Source: Myxococcota bacterium
GTDB lineage: Bacteria; Myxococcota_A; UBA9160; SMWR01
DNA length: 64,000 bases
Assembly: GCA_022447545.1 (NCBI GenBank)
Contig: JAKVBI010000025.1
Location: 1 to 64,000, forward strand
Reading direction: 5' to 3'
The translations under genes were made by a program, and so were the position numbers. Each line of letters opens with the position of its first letter. The stretch's first letter is position 1. The notes beneath the pieces are model-generated. The model was not told the origin of the DNA. It did no database searches and worked only from the letters and a program-made list of their open reading frames with translations. Below, in pieces: positions 32,377 to 40,455 of the stretch.

Positions 32377-33165
32377 ATGTTTTCACTGACGGACAGGGTG
32401 GCGGTTGTCACGGGCGGGGGGCGCGGGATTGGTCGGGGCATCGTGCTGGCCCTCGCCGATGCGGGAGCCCATGTGGCCATTGCCGACATCGACCTTCCCG
32501 CCGCTGAGGCCACCGCCAAGGAGGTGGAGGCGCGTGGTCGACGCGCGCTGGTCGCGCGGGTCGACGTCACCGACGACGAATCGATCCGTGCGGGAATTGC
32601 AGCCGTGCGCGAGGCGTTCGAGGGGATCGACATCCTCGTCAACAACGCCGGGGTGGTGCAGGATCACTCGGATGCCCAGGTCGATGCCGATGACTTCGAC
32701 CATTGTTTTCGCGTCAATCTCCGGGGGATCTGGGCGATGACGAGTGCGGTGGTTCCCTGCTTCCAGGAGCGTGGCGGGGGGAAGATCGTGAACATCGCCT
32801 CCATCGCTGGCCGTCGGGGGGGCGCCCTGGCTCCATACTCGGCTTCCAAGGCCGGGGCCATCAGCCTTACCCAGTCCCAGGCCACGGCTCTTGGCCGCGA
32901 CAACATCAACGTCAATGCGGTCTGCCCGGGGCTTCTTTGGACTCCCATGTGGGAGAAGCTCGAGGGGATCTTCGTCGGCGACACCCACAGTGATACCGTC
33001 AGTCGCCGGAAGGTTTTTGACTCCTATATTCAGGCCAGTTGCCCGCTTCGGCGTGAGCAAACACCGGAGGATGTGGGTCAAGCTGTGGTATTCCTGGCCT
33101 CCGATGGAGCGAAAAATATCACCGGCCAGGCTCTGAACGTGGATGGTGGCATCCAGATGAATTGA
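32377..33165 (+). CDS. Short-chain dehydrogenase/reductase (SDR)
   Basis: 262 residues, classical SDR. Cofactor loop TGGGRGIGRGIVLAL, NNAGV, Ser in NIASIAGRR, catalytic YSASK (Tyr-x-x-x-Lys) and C-terminal ITGQALNVDGGIQM. An acidic residue after strand 2 (ADIDLP) favours NAD(H). TTGGAGG lies upstream of ATG 32377. It heads a plus-strand run with the DUF35 and thiolase-like genes and may oxidise a hydroxyl intermediate of that pathway; this is inferred from position. Confidence 0.9.
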   Translation: MFSLTDRVAVVTGGGRGIGRGIVLALADAGAHVAIADIDLPAAEATAKEVEARGRRALVARVDVTDDESIRAGIAAVREAFEGIDILVNNAGVVQDHSDAQVDADDFDHCFRVNLRGIWAMTSAVVPCFQERGGGKIVNIASIAGRRGGALAPYSASKAGAISLTQSQATALGRDNINVNAVCPGLLWTPMWEKLEGIFVGDTHSDTVSRRKVFDSYIQASCPLRREQTPEDVGQAVVFLASDGAKNITGQALNVDGGIQMN

Positions 33166-33225
33166 TGGCAGCGCGGATGGTCGCCAATGGGCGCATCTCC
33201 GCGCAGCCGAGACAGGAGGTCGATG

Positions 33226-33702
33226 ATGGCCAATACCGAGGTTCCCTTCCGGATTCTGCCGGAGCTCAATGACACCAGCGGCTTCTTCTGGAAGTCGGGC
33301 GAGGACGGGCAGCTGCGCTTTCTGCGCTGCGGCGAATGCGGGACCCGTCTTCACCCGCCGCAGCCCATGTGTTACGTCGAGCACTCGAAGAATCTGGCAC
33401 CCGAGCCCGTTTCGGGCCGTGGACGGGTCCACAGCTTCAGCATCAACTACCAGCCCTGGATGCCGGGACCCGAGCTTCCCTTCGTGGTCGCCATCGTCGA
33501 GATCGAAGAGGATCCGCGCGTGCGACTGACCACCAACATCGTAGGTTGCGCGCCCGAGGACGTCGCCGTGGGAATGCCCGTGCGGGTGACCTTCGAACAT
33601 CACAGCGACGAGGGCGGGGACGTCTGGCTCCCGTTGTTCGAGCCGGACCCCGATGCGGATGCAAACTCGAAGAGCGACGCCGCAACTCGGAAGGGGGAGT
33701 GA
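33226..33702 (+). CDS. DUF35 OB-fold / zinc-ribbon protein
   Basis: 158 residues. An N-terminal helix SGFFWKSGEDGQLRFLRC leads to a rubredoxin-like zinc ribbon (CGECG, later PMCYVEH). An OB-fold follows (GRGRVHSFSINYQPWM, PFVVAIVEIEEDPRVRL, GMPVRVTFEH). DUF35 proteins bind acyl-CoA and pair with thiolase-like enzymes; in steroid side-chain aldolases they are required partners. AGGAGG lies 6 bases before ATG 33226. The thiolase-like gene starts 4 bases after the stop. Confidence 0.9.
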   Translation: MANTEVPFRILPELNDTSGFFWKSGEDGQLRFLRCGECGTRLHPPQPMCYVEHSKNLAPEPVSGRGRVHSFSINYQPWMPGPELPFVVAIVEIEEDPRVRLTTNIVGCAPEDVAVGMPVRVTFEHHSDEGGDVWLPLFEPDPDADANSKSDAATRKGE

Positions 33703-33706
33703 GCCC

Positions 33707-34912
33707 ATGGACGCCAACAGCATCCTCGAACGACGCGCCTGTGTGACGGGAATCGGCCAGTCGGCCATCGGCCGACGTCTGGGGATCAACCCCCTCGAAC
33801 TCACCCTGGACTCGTGTGTGGCCGCCGTCGAAGACGCCGGGCTCGAGATGTCCGACATCGACGGCCTCGTCACCTATCCCGGGGCGGCTGGACCGTCGGG
33901 CTTCAGTGGCGCCGGGGCCGTGCAGGTCCACGAAGCCTTGCGGCTGAAGCTGGGTTGGCACGACTCGGGTATCGAGGCGCCGGGGCAGCTGGGTTCGGTC
34001 ATCAAAGCGTGTCTGGCCGTGGCGGCAGGCCTGGCCCGGCACGTGCTGTGTTTCCGAAGCGTGTGGGAGGGAACCGCCCAGGGCACCAAAGGTCGCGCCG
34101 GTTTGATGCCTGGTGGAGGAGGGCGAGGAAATTTCCGCGCCAGTGGCTTCTCCGAGTGGACGTTGCCGTTCTCTGCACCCTCGGCGGCCGTGTGGATCGC
34201 CATGTTTGCCCAGCGCCACTTCCACCTCTATGGGACGACCCGTGAGCAGATGGCCCAGATCGCCCTGAATGCCCGGGCCAATGCGGCCCTCAACCCCGAC
34301 GCGATCTACCGCGATCCCATGACCATGGACGACTACATGAGCGCGCGGTTGATCAGCACGCCCTTCGGTCTGTTCGATTGCGACGTGCCCTGCGACGGTT
34401 CCACTGCGTTTGTGATCTCCCACGTGGACGCCGCACGGGATCTGCGACACACCCCCGTGCGTGTCGAGGCGGTGGGGACGGCCTTGCTCGGTCGTCCGTC
34501 CTGGGACCAGTTCGATGACCTGTCCACCATGGCCAACCGAGATGCGGGCGCCCAGCTGTGGACCCGTACGGAACTCACGCCCTCGGATGTCGATATCGTC
34601 GAGGCCTACGATGGGTTCAGCTTCCTCACGATGTCCTGGCTCGAGGCCCTCGGCCTCGTCCCGGTGGGTGAGAGTGGGCCCTTTGTCGAGGGCGGGCAGC
34701 GCATTGCGCGAGACGGGGAACTCCCCCTCAACACCCACGGGGGGCAGCTCTCCGCCGGACGGCTCCACGGCTACGGTTTTCTGCACGAGGCTGTCCTGCA
34801 GCTGCGGGGCGAGGCGGGCGAGCGTCAGGTGACCCGAAAACAGCCTCAGGTGGGGATCGCTGCTGCCGGTGGCGGCAACACCTGTGGGTGCTTGCTGCTG
34901 ACCCGGGAGTGA
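33707..34912 (+). CDS. Thiolase-like protein of the SCP2/Ltp2 group
   Basis: 401 residues of thiolase fold: CVTGIGQSAIGRRLG, DIDGLVTYPG, ACLAVAAGLARHVLCFRS, FALN-type core TREQMAQIALNARANAALN, VEAYDGFSFLTMSWLEALG, NTHGGQLSAGRLHGYGFLHE and AAAGGGNTCGCLLL. The position of the nucleophilic Cys (after EAPGQLGS) has no cysteine, so thiolysis is unlikely. With its DUF35 partner it matches Ltp2-type aldolases that cleave 3-hydroxyacyl side chains using tyrosines. The substrate is unknown. Confidence 0.85.
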   Translation: MDANSILERRACVTGIGQSAIGRRLGINPLELTLDSCVAAVEDAGLEMSDIDGLVTYPGAAGPSGFSGAGAVQVHEALRLKLGWHDSGIEAPGQLGSVIKACLAVAAGLARHVLCFRSVWEGTAQGTKGRAGLMPGGGGRGNFRASGFSEWTLPFSAPSAAVWIAMFAQRHFHLYGTTREQMAQIALNARANAALNPDAIYRDPMTMDDYMSARLISTPFGLFDCDVPCDGSTAFVISHVDAARDLRHTPVRVEAVGTALLGRPSWDQFDDLSTMANRDAGAQLWTRTELTPSDVDIVEAYDGFSFLTMSWLEALGLVPVGESGPFVEGGQRIARDGELPLNTHGGQLSAGRLHGYGFLHEAVLQLRGEAGERQVTRKQPQVGIAAAGGGNTCGCLLLTRE

Positions 34913-34940
34913 GGAGGGCGCGGTTCTCGACGCGGGGGAC

Positions 34941-35324
34941 TCAGCGTTTCTCCCGCTGCTCGAGGGCGCGCTGGTAGGCGGCGTAGCCGGGTTGGTCGAT
35001 GGCCAACTTGTCGAGCGCCGTTGACCAGAGGTGTTCGAGCAGGGCTTCGTCGTCGTCCGCCAGCTCACCTGAGCGTATGCGCTTCGACAGCTCGGCCACC
35101 TGCTCGTCGAGTTCGCCCTCGGTCCCCAACAAGTCTCGCAGGCGTGCGGCCTCGCGCTCGCAAGCAGGCCCGCGGAGGGTCAGTTCGCGTTCGACGATGC
35201 CCAGGGCGTTGACGGCCACCCGCGCATGGAAGCGGGTCCGGCCCTCGAGTTCGTTCATGGCGTGCTCGCTCAGGAATTCCCGAACTGCAGTGATCAGCTC
35301 CAGGGCGTCGGGGCGTTCGTGCAT
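34941..35324 (-). CDS. DUF6285-like protein paired with phosphotransferase
   Basis: 127 residues, helical: RPDALELITAVREFLSEHAM, RFHARVAVNALGIVEREL and CEREAARLRDLLG. Proteins of this type are usually found next to APH-type phosphotransferases and acyl-CoA dehydrogenases, as here. No catalytic motif is visible. It starts 26 bp after the phosphotransferase stop on the same strand, so the pair is probably cotranscribed. Confidence 0.75.
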   Translation of the reverse strand: MHERPDALELITAVREFLSEHAMNELEGRTRFHARVAVNALGIVERELTLRGPACEREAARLRDLLGTEGELDEQVAELSKRIRSGELADDDEALLEHLWSTALDKLAIDQPGYAAYQRALEQREKR

Positions 35325-35350
35325 GAGCGTTGGTCTCCAGGGGTTCGCGT

Positions 35351-36367
35351 TCAGCTGAGTGGTGCGATCAGGTTCAGCAGATCGATTTCGTTTTCCGACA
35401 GGCGCCGCCCGATGGTGGCGCGCTCGATCGAGGGGTCGAGGCCACTCGTGTAGAGGGCATACATCCCCAGGCAGATGGTGGCCCACTTCAGCGAGGCCAG
35501 GACCTCCCACCAAAGCACCGCGGACGCATCCACGGCCTGCCCGCCCGCGGACACATAGCCTTCGATCAGTTCCTCGAGGGGACCGAAACCGCCCACGCGT
35601 TGATCGACGACCCCGAAGCGCCAGACATTGGCGCACACCCAACCGAAGTCTTCGAGGGGGTCGCCGAGGTGGGCGAGCTCCCAGTCGAGCACGCTGCGGA
35701 GCCCCTCGGGTCCGACGATCAGATTCCCGTTGCGGAAGTCACCGTGTACCAGGCGCAGGGGCTGCGCGGGCGGAATGCGGTGGGCGAGCCAGCGCACGGC
35801 GAGTTCGAGCACGGGCTGGGGACGCTCGTGTTGTGCGAGGGCCTGCCGTTGGCCCTCTACGAGTTGGGCGGGGGTGGCCCGGGGGAGTGCTGGCAGGGGG
35901 TCGATCTCCACGGCGTGGATCCGTGCCAACGCCTCGCCGAGCTGGCGCGGCAACCGGGGTCGGGCGGCCGCATAGCTTTCGTCTCGCAGGATGCGGCGAG
36001 GGATCGTCTCCCCCTCGATCCACTCCATCGCGTACCCCGCACCCATGGCGTCCGAGGCGTCCAGAATGAACTCCACCCGAGGGACCGGCACGCCGCTGTT
36101 GCCCACGACGCGCAGCAACTCGGCCTCGGTTTCCAGCGTGGTCCGGCTCAGGCCATCGCCGTCCGGCATGCCATCGGGCCGCCGCCGCAGGATCGAACGG
36201 CGTGGGTTCCCCTGGTCCACCACCTCGAAAACGGAAGTCTCCTGGGTGGCGCCCGCGGGCAGCCGTTCGAGCCAACGGACACTTTCTACGTCCGGCCGCC
36301 GTCGCCGGACGGCGCGCTCCAGTCGCTCCTCGAGGCTCTGGGTCGTCGCACTCACCGTTCGCATCAT
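35351..36367 (-). CDS. APH-family phosphotransferase (ACAD10/11 type)
   Basis: 338 residues. Kinase-like fold with ETSVFEVVDQGNPRRSILRRRP, YAMEWIEGETIPRR and the catalytic LVHGDFRNGNLIVG, then VLDWELAHLGDPLEDFGW (metal-binding Asp). This is the group annotated as phosphotransferase family and fused to acyl-CoA dehydrogenase in animal ACAD10/11, not an antibiotic kinase. The start is ATG 36367 or 36364. It is cotranscribed with the DUF6285-like gene and divergent from a membrane gene. Confidence 0.87.
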   Translation of the reverse strand: MMRTVSATTQSLEERLERAVRRRRPDVESVRWLERLPAGATQETSVFEVVDQGNPRRSILRRRPDGMPDGDGLSRTTLETEAELLRVVGNSGVPVPRVEFILDASDAMGAGYAMEWIEGETIPRRILRDESYAAARPRLPRQLGEALARIHAVEIDPLPALPRATPAQLVEGQRQALAQHERPQPVLELAVRWLAHRIPPAQPLRLVHGDFRNGNLIVGPEGLRSVLDWELAHLGDPLEDFGWVCANVWRFGVVDQRVGGFGPLEELIEGYVSAGGQAVDASAVLWWEVLASLKWATICLGMYALYTSGLDPSIERATIGRRLSENEIDLLNLIAPLS

Positions 36368-36476
36368 AGACCCATCGCGCCCAGGCATCCGGGCCCCTCG
36401 CTGCTGGAGCGGAGCGGCTGGGGTCGAGGGGCCGGGGGCGAGGCGCCGTGAGCTACGCCGGGTATGCTCAGGGGGC

Positions 36477-38114
36477 GTGGACGCTCGAGCCAAGTCGCCC
36501 GCCCCCGACTCTGCCCGCCTCGGCGGTTTCAGTCTGGGGATCGTGTTGGTGCTTGCGCTCGCCCTGCGCCTGATCGGTTTCGGTTGGGGGTTGCCGGGCA
36601 GCGCGGGCCACGACCCGGCGCCGATCCACCCGGATGAGCACGAGGCCTTTTTCGAGGCCGCGAATCTCTACAACGCTCCCGTGGACATGACGTTCGTCAA
36701 GGGGGGCGCCTTTTACATCCGTCTGGGTTGGCTGGCGCGAAATGCCGTCGAGGCAGGGTCTGAACTCTCCGAGTCCGAAGCCCTGGCTTCCACCATCCTG
36801 GTTCTGCGAAGCATCAGCCTGTTGGCGGGCCTTGGCACGGTGGCACTGGTGATGTGGATCGGTGCGCGGGTGGGCGGCCGTGAGGTGGGCATCGGCGCGG
36901 GTCTATTGTTGGCGACGGCGCCCTTTCACGTGCTCGATTGTCATTACGCCCGGCCCGATGCTCTGACGACATTTTTCGCCACTGGGGCACTGGCCTTTGG
37001 GGTGCGCGGGGGACAGCGAGACTTCATGTGGGGTGGGGTGTGTGCGGGCCTCGCCACCGCCACGCTGCTGTCGGGTGTGATTGGTTTCGTATCGCTGGGG
37101 GTGCTGAGTTTGCATCGGCGACGCGAAGTGGCAGGCCGGGCGCCGTCTCGCACCGCCCTGCGCGATCTGCAGGCGGTGGGGCTTGGGGCGTTGCTGGGTT
37201 ACGGCTTTGGCAACGCCGAGGCGGCCCTTCATCCCTCGGTGTTCGTAGACGGTTTGCGCGCTGCGCTGGACACCCACCAGGGGGGCGTCTATGCGCTGCC
37301 CTGGAGGCTCTTCGTCTTCGTCTCCCCCTACGCATTCGGCGGGCTCTCGCTCGTGGCTGGCTTTGCAGGACTCGTGGCTCTGGCACGTCGGCGAGAACCC
37401 GTGGACGTCGCGCTTTGCGTTCAGTGGCTCGTGGGCTGGCTCCTGCTGGGGCAGGTCGGGGGCAGCATGATGCGGCACCTCGAAATCGTGGGTCCCGTGA
37501 CACTGACTGCGGCTGCGTTCGCGGCGGTGGAGGGGGGCCGCTGGGTCGGGCGCCGGTTGGGACGGGAAGCCTGGGGCAGCCTCGGGGTGCTGGCGGTGTT
37601 GGGGCTCTGGAACCTACAGCTCAGCCTGGGCTACGTGCTTCCCATGCAGTGGACCGAAGATGCGCGCTACCGCATGGGGCGTTGGATCGTGGAGCACGTG
37701 CCCCGGGGTTCGAGCATCGGCGTCACGGTGTCGTTCTACGGCGACCACAGCTATGGGCCCCGGTTCCCCGCCGATGCCACCCCTTCGGACTATGAGGTGG
37801 CCGGGATGATGCTGCGCTCGAACTTCGATGCCTCGGAATACCTCGACATGGGAATCGACTTCATCGCGACTTCCGACTACGCGCGGGATCACGCCGCGGG
37901 TCCATCGGCTCGTGGCTTCTTCCGCGATCTGCCCCAGGGCAGGGGGTATCGACTGGTCGCCATCGAGGCACCCGGTGGGGAGCCCCTGGTGAGCCTGCCC
38001 CGCCTGGCCGGTTGGCGCCGGCCCGGGGATCTGCACTACGTGCAGTCGACCTTCTACCTGTTTCAACGCATGCCCAAGCGCGTGCCCGAACGCATTCCCG
38101 AACACGTGCCCTGA
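36477..38114 (+). CDS. Polytopic membrane glycosyltransferase-like protein (GT-C, ArnT/PMT type)
   Basis: 545 residues. TM1 (about 18-35) is followed by the first periplasmic loop with HPDEHEAFFEAANL, the acidic GT-C site. Further features are ILVLRSISLLAGLGT, ATAPFHVLDCHYARPDALTT (a typical PMT second motif) and about ten TM helices in all. A soluble C-terminal domain (about 390-545) has RMGRWIVEHVPRGSSIG. It ends with Pro/Arg/Val-rich short repeats (RVPERIPEHVP). It probably transfers a sugar from polyprenyl phosphate. GTG 36477 is the best start before TM1. Confidence 0.82.
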   Translation: MDARAKSPAPDSARLGGFSLGIVLVLALALRLIGFGWGLPGSAGHDPAPIHPDEHEAFFEAANLYNAPVDMTFVKGGAFYIRLGWLARNAVEAGSELSESEALASTILVLRSISLLAGLGTVALVMWIGARVGGREVGIGAGLLLATAPFHVLDCHYARPDALTTFFATGALAFGVRGGQRDFMWGGVCAGLATATLLSGVIGFVSLGVLSLHRRREVAGRAPSRTALRDLQAVGLGALLGYGFGNAEAALHPSVFVDGLRAALDTHQGGVYALPWRLFVFVSPYAFGGLSLVAGFAGLVALARRREPVDVALCVQWLVGWLLLGQVGGSMMRHLEIVGPVTLTAAAFAAVEGGRWVGRRLGREAWGSLGVLAVLGLWNLQLSLGYVLPMQWTEDARYRMGRWIVEHVPRGSSIGVTVSFYGDHSYGPRFPADATPSDYEVAGMMLRSNFDASEYLDMGIDFIATSDYARDHAAGPSARGFFRDLPQGRGYRLVAIEAPGGEPLVSLPRLAGWRRPGDLHYVQSTFYLFQRMPKRVPERIPEHVP

Positions 38115-38132
38115 AGGTTCGGTTGCGAGGGC

Positions 38133-39320
38133 CTAGGGCTCCCGCGGCAACCCCAGGATGCGCTCGGACACGATGTTGCGCTGAATCTGGGACGTGCCCG
38201 CCGAGATGGTCGTCTGGATGGCCCAGAGGTAGTCGTGCAGCAGGTGCTGGTTGGGGGTGCCCGCGACGTCGGTCCCCGATAGCCCAGCTCGGGCGAGAGT
38301 TCGCCAGGCCAACTCGGACACCCGTTGGTAGAGCTCGGTGTAGTAGAGCTTGATGGCCGAACCGCTCAGGGATGGCACGCCGCTGTCGCTGGTTTGGGCC
38401 ACCGAGAGTTTGACCAGGACCCAGAGTGCATCCACCTCGGCCTGCAGGTGCCCCACCTCGCGCCGCAGGGCGCGGTCGTCCCAGGCGCGGCCTTCGTATC
38501 GGGTCAGTCGCATGGCGCCGCGGGCCAGTTCCGACAGCAACTCCTGGAGCCGGTAGACGTGGCCCCCGTAGGCGGTGCCGCGCTCGAAGCGAAGGGTGAC
38601 GTTGGCGACTCGCCAGCCGTCATTCTCTTTGCCCACGCGGTGGTCGACGGGCACCCGAACTTCGTCGAGGAACAGTTCGTTGAATTCGCTCGGACCCTCG
38701 ATGGTGCGGATGGGACGAAACTCGACGCCGGGTAGATCCATGGGCAGGACCAACCAGCTGATCCCGCCGTGTTTGCGGGCATCGGGGTCGGTGCGCACCA
38801 GCAACTCCCCGTAGTCCGCGATCTGGGCATAGGTGGTCCAGATCTTCTGGCCGCTGACCACATAGTGGTCACCGTCGCGCTCGGCGCGAGTGGACAGCGA
38901 GGCGAGGTCGGAGCCCGAGCCCGGCTCTGAGAAGCCCTGGCACCAGACCTGCTCGCCCGAGAGGATTTGGCGCAGATGTCGCGCTTTCTGCTCGTCGCTG
39001 CCCTCCACCGTCAGGGTCGGGCCCCCGTGCATCATGCCGATGAAATTCACGCCGACGTAGGGAGCCCCGGCTCGGTTGATCTCTTCGTAGTAGATCAGTT
39101 GTTCGGCCAGGGATGCACCCCGGCCGCCGTATTCGGTGGGCCAGTGGATGCCTGCGTAGCCGGCATCGAACAGTTTCCGCTGCCAGCCCGTGTCGTACTC
39201 GCGGCGTGCCGGCCAGTCGTCGGACGGAGGCGGGTCGCCGTGCGGGGGCACTTCGGACTCGAGCCAGTCGCGCAATTCCAGCCTGAAGCTTCGTTCTGTG
39301 GCGTCGTCCCTGAGGTCCAA
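38133..39320 (-). CDS. Acyl-CoA dehydrogenase family protein
   Basis: 395 residues. Blocks in order: GIHWPTEYGGRGASLAEQ, QVWCQGFSEPGSGSDLASL (FAD/substrate), KIWTTYAQIADYG, FNELFLDEVRVP, LRFERGT and the C-terminal ISAGTSQIQRNIVSERILG. The usual catalytic Glu of the YEG motif is Ala here, so either the base lies elsewhere or this is one half of a heteromeric ACAD as in steroid side-chain oxidation. TTG 39320 has GGGAG upstream. It is divergent from the SDR at 39589. Confidence 0.88.
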   Translation of the reverse strand: MDLRDDATERSFRLELRDWLESEVPPHGDPPPSDDWPARREYDTGWQRKLFDAGYAGIHWPTEYGGRGASLAEQLIYYEEINRAGAPYVGVNFIGMMHGGPTLTVEGSDEQKARHLRQILSGEQVWCQGFSEPGSGSDLASLSTRAERDGDHYVVSGQKIWTTYAQIADYGELLVRTDPDARKHGGISWLVLPMDLPGVEFRPIRTIEGPSEFNELFLDEVRVPVDHRVGKENDGWRVANVTLRFERGTAYGGHVYRLQELLSELARGAMRLTRYEGRAWDDRALRREVGHLQAEVDALWVLVKLSVAQTSDSGVPSLSGSAIKLYYTELYQRVSELAWRTLARAGLSGTDVAGTPNQHLLHDYLWAIQTTISAGTSQIQRNIVSERILGLPREP

Positions 39321-39484
39321 TGGGTTTCTCCCGACCGACGGATTGGTTCCGAGGGCTGCGTCGGGCTGTAGGCTCCCATGCGGCTCGCCCCGCGTCAATG
39401 AAGTCTCGAGGCGTCGGCGTGCAGGAGCGGTACCCTGCCACGCCTGTGGCGAGAGTAGGCCGCACTCTGGGCGGCGATGGACGA

Positions 39485-39500
39485 CCGGTGCTTGCACCGG
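39485..39500. promoter_or_regulatory. Palindrome shared with the universal stress gene leader
   Basis: CCGGTGC-TT-GCACCGG, a perfect inverted repeat in the 268-bp gap between divergent ACAD and SDR genes. Its last 14 bases are identical to 772-785. It is a candidate operator; no regulator is assigned. Confidence 0.35.
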
Positions 39501-39588
39501 GCGCTCGCGCCGGGTAGAACCAGATGCCCGCCGCGCTCCGCGCCGGGCAATGCAGAATTCAGCGATTCCGGAAAATGGAGGAACGAAC

Positions 39589-40440
39589 ATGACGACCCGA
39601 CCTGCAGGGGGGCTCGAAGGCAAAGCGGTGTTGGTGACCGGGGGAGGGACCGGGATCGGTCGAGCCTGCGCGGTGGCGCTGGCCGCCGATGGCGCGGCGG
39701 TCACCATCTGCGGGCGAACGGAGTCGAAGCTGAATGACGCGGCGGAAGTGATCGCCGAAGCTGCGGGTTGTGGGGGCAGTGTTCAGACCGTCGTGGCCGA
39801 CGTCACCGACGAGCAGAGCGTCCAGCAGGCAGTGGCTCGCGCCCTCGAGCCCACGGGCTCACTCGACGGTTGCGTCGCCAATGCGGGAGGCGGCGGGGGA
39901 ATGGGTCCCTACCACGTGCAGGACACCGACGAGTTCCTGCGTGTGCTCCACCTCAACGTGCTGGGCACCATGTTGTGCGTCAAACACACGGTTCCTCACA
40001 TGGTGAAGGCCGGAGGCGGCTCCTTCGTGGGAATGTCCTCCATCGCAGGCCATCAGACGCACCTCTACTTCGGGGCCTACACGGTGGGCAAGGCCGGCAT
40101 CGAGCAGATGATGCGAAATGCCGCCGACGAGTTCGGGCCCAAGAAGGTGCGCTTCAATGGAGTGCGGCCGGGCTTCATCGCCACCGAGATCATGGAGGGG
40201 ATTCCGCGCGACGGTGAGGTGTACGACAGCTACATCACTCAGACTCCCATGGGAGATGTGGGGCAGCCCGAGGACGTGGGTTCCCTGGCCCGCTTCCTGG
40301 TGGGTGAGGAGTCGCGCTGGATTACCGGGCAGATCATCAACGTCGACGGCGGTCACAGTTTGAGGCGAGGTCCGGACTTCACGCCCTTCGTCGAGCCCGC
40401 CCTGGGCCGTGAAGTGCTCGAGGGTAAACTTCCCGACTGA
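39589..40440 (+). CDS. SDR-family oxidoreductase
   Basis: 283 residues. Cofactor loop VTGGGTGIGRACAVAL, CGRTES (NADP-leaning Arg), VANAGGGGGMG (NAG variant), GMSSIAGHQ, catalytic YTVGK and ITGQIINVDGGHSLRRG. Related proteins act as 2,4-dienoyl-CoA reductases or hydroxysteroid-type dehydrogenases. GGAGG is well placed before ATG 39589. It is convergent with the ACAD at 40456. Confidence 0.9.
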   Translation: MTTRPAGGLEGKAVLVTGGGTGIGRACAVALAADGAAVTICGRTESKLNDAAEVIAEAAGCGGSVQTVVADVTDEQSVQQAVARALEPTGSLDGCVANAGGGGGMGPYHVQDTDEFLRVLHLNVLGTMLCVKHTVPHMVKAGGGSFVGMSSIAGHQTHLYFGAYTVGKAGIEQMMRNAADEFGPKKVRFNGVRPGFIATEIMEGIPRDGEVYDSYITQTPMGDVGQPEDVGSLARFLVGEESRWITGQIINVDGGHSLRRGPDFTPFVEPALGREVLEGKLPD

Positions 40441-40455
40441 GCGGCTTCGTCGGGC

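Noticed and set aside
35351-36367. Aminoglycoside resistance kinase
   Set aside because: The sequence belongs to the acyl-CoA-linked phosphotransferase group and sits with DUF6285, not with resistance genes.
38060-38114. Short tandem repeat at the end of the GT-C gene (alternating Val/Ile-Pro-Glu/Lys-Arg codons)
   Set aside because: Only three imperfect units at a C-terminus; not enough to call a functional repeat.
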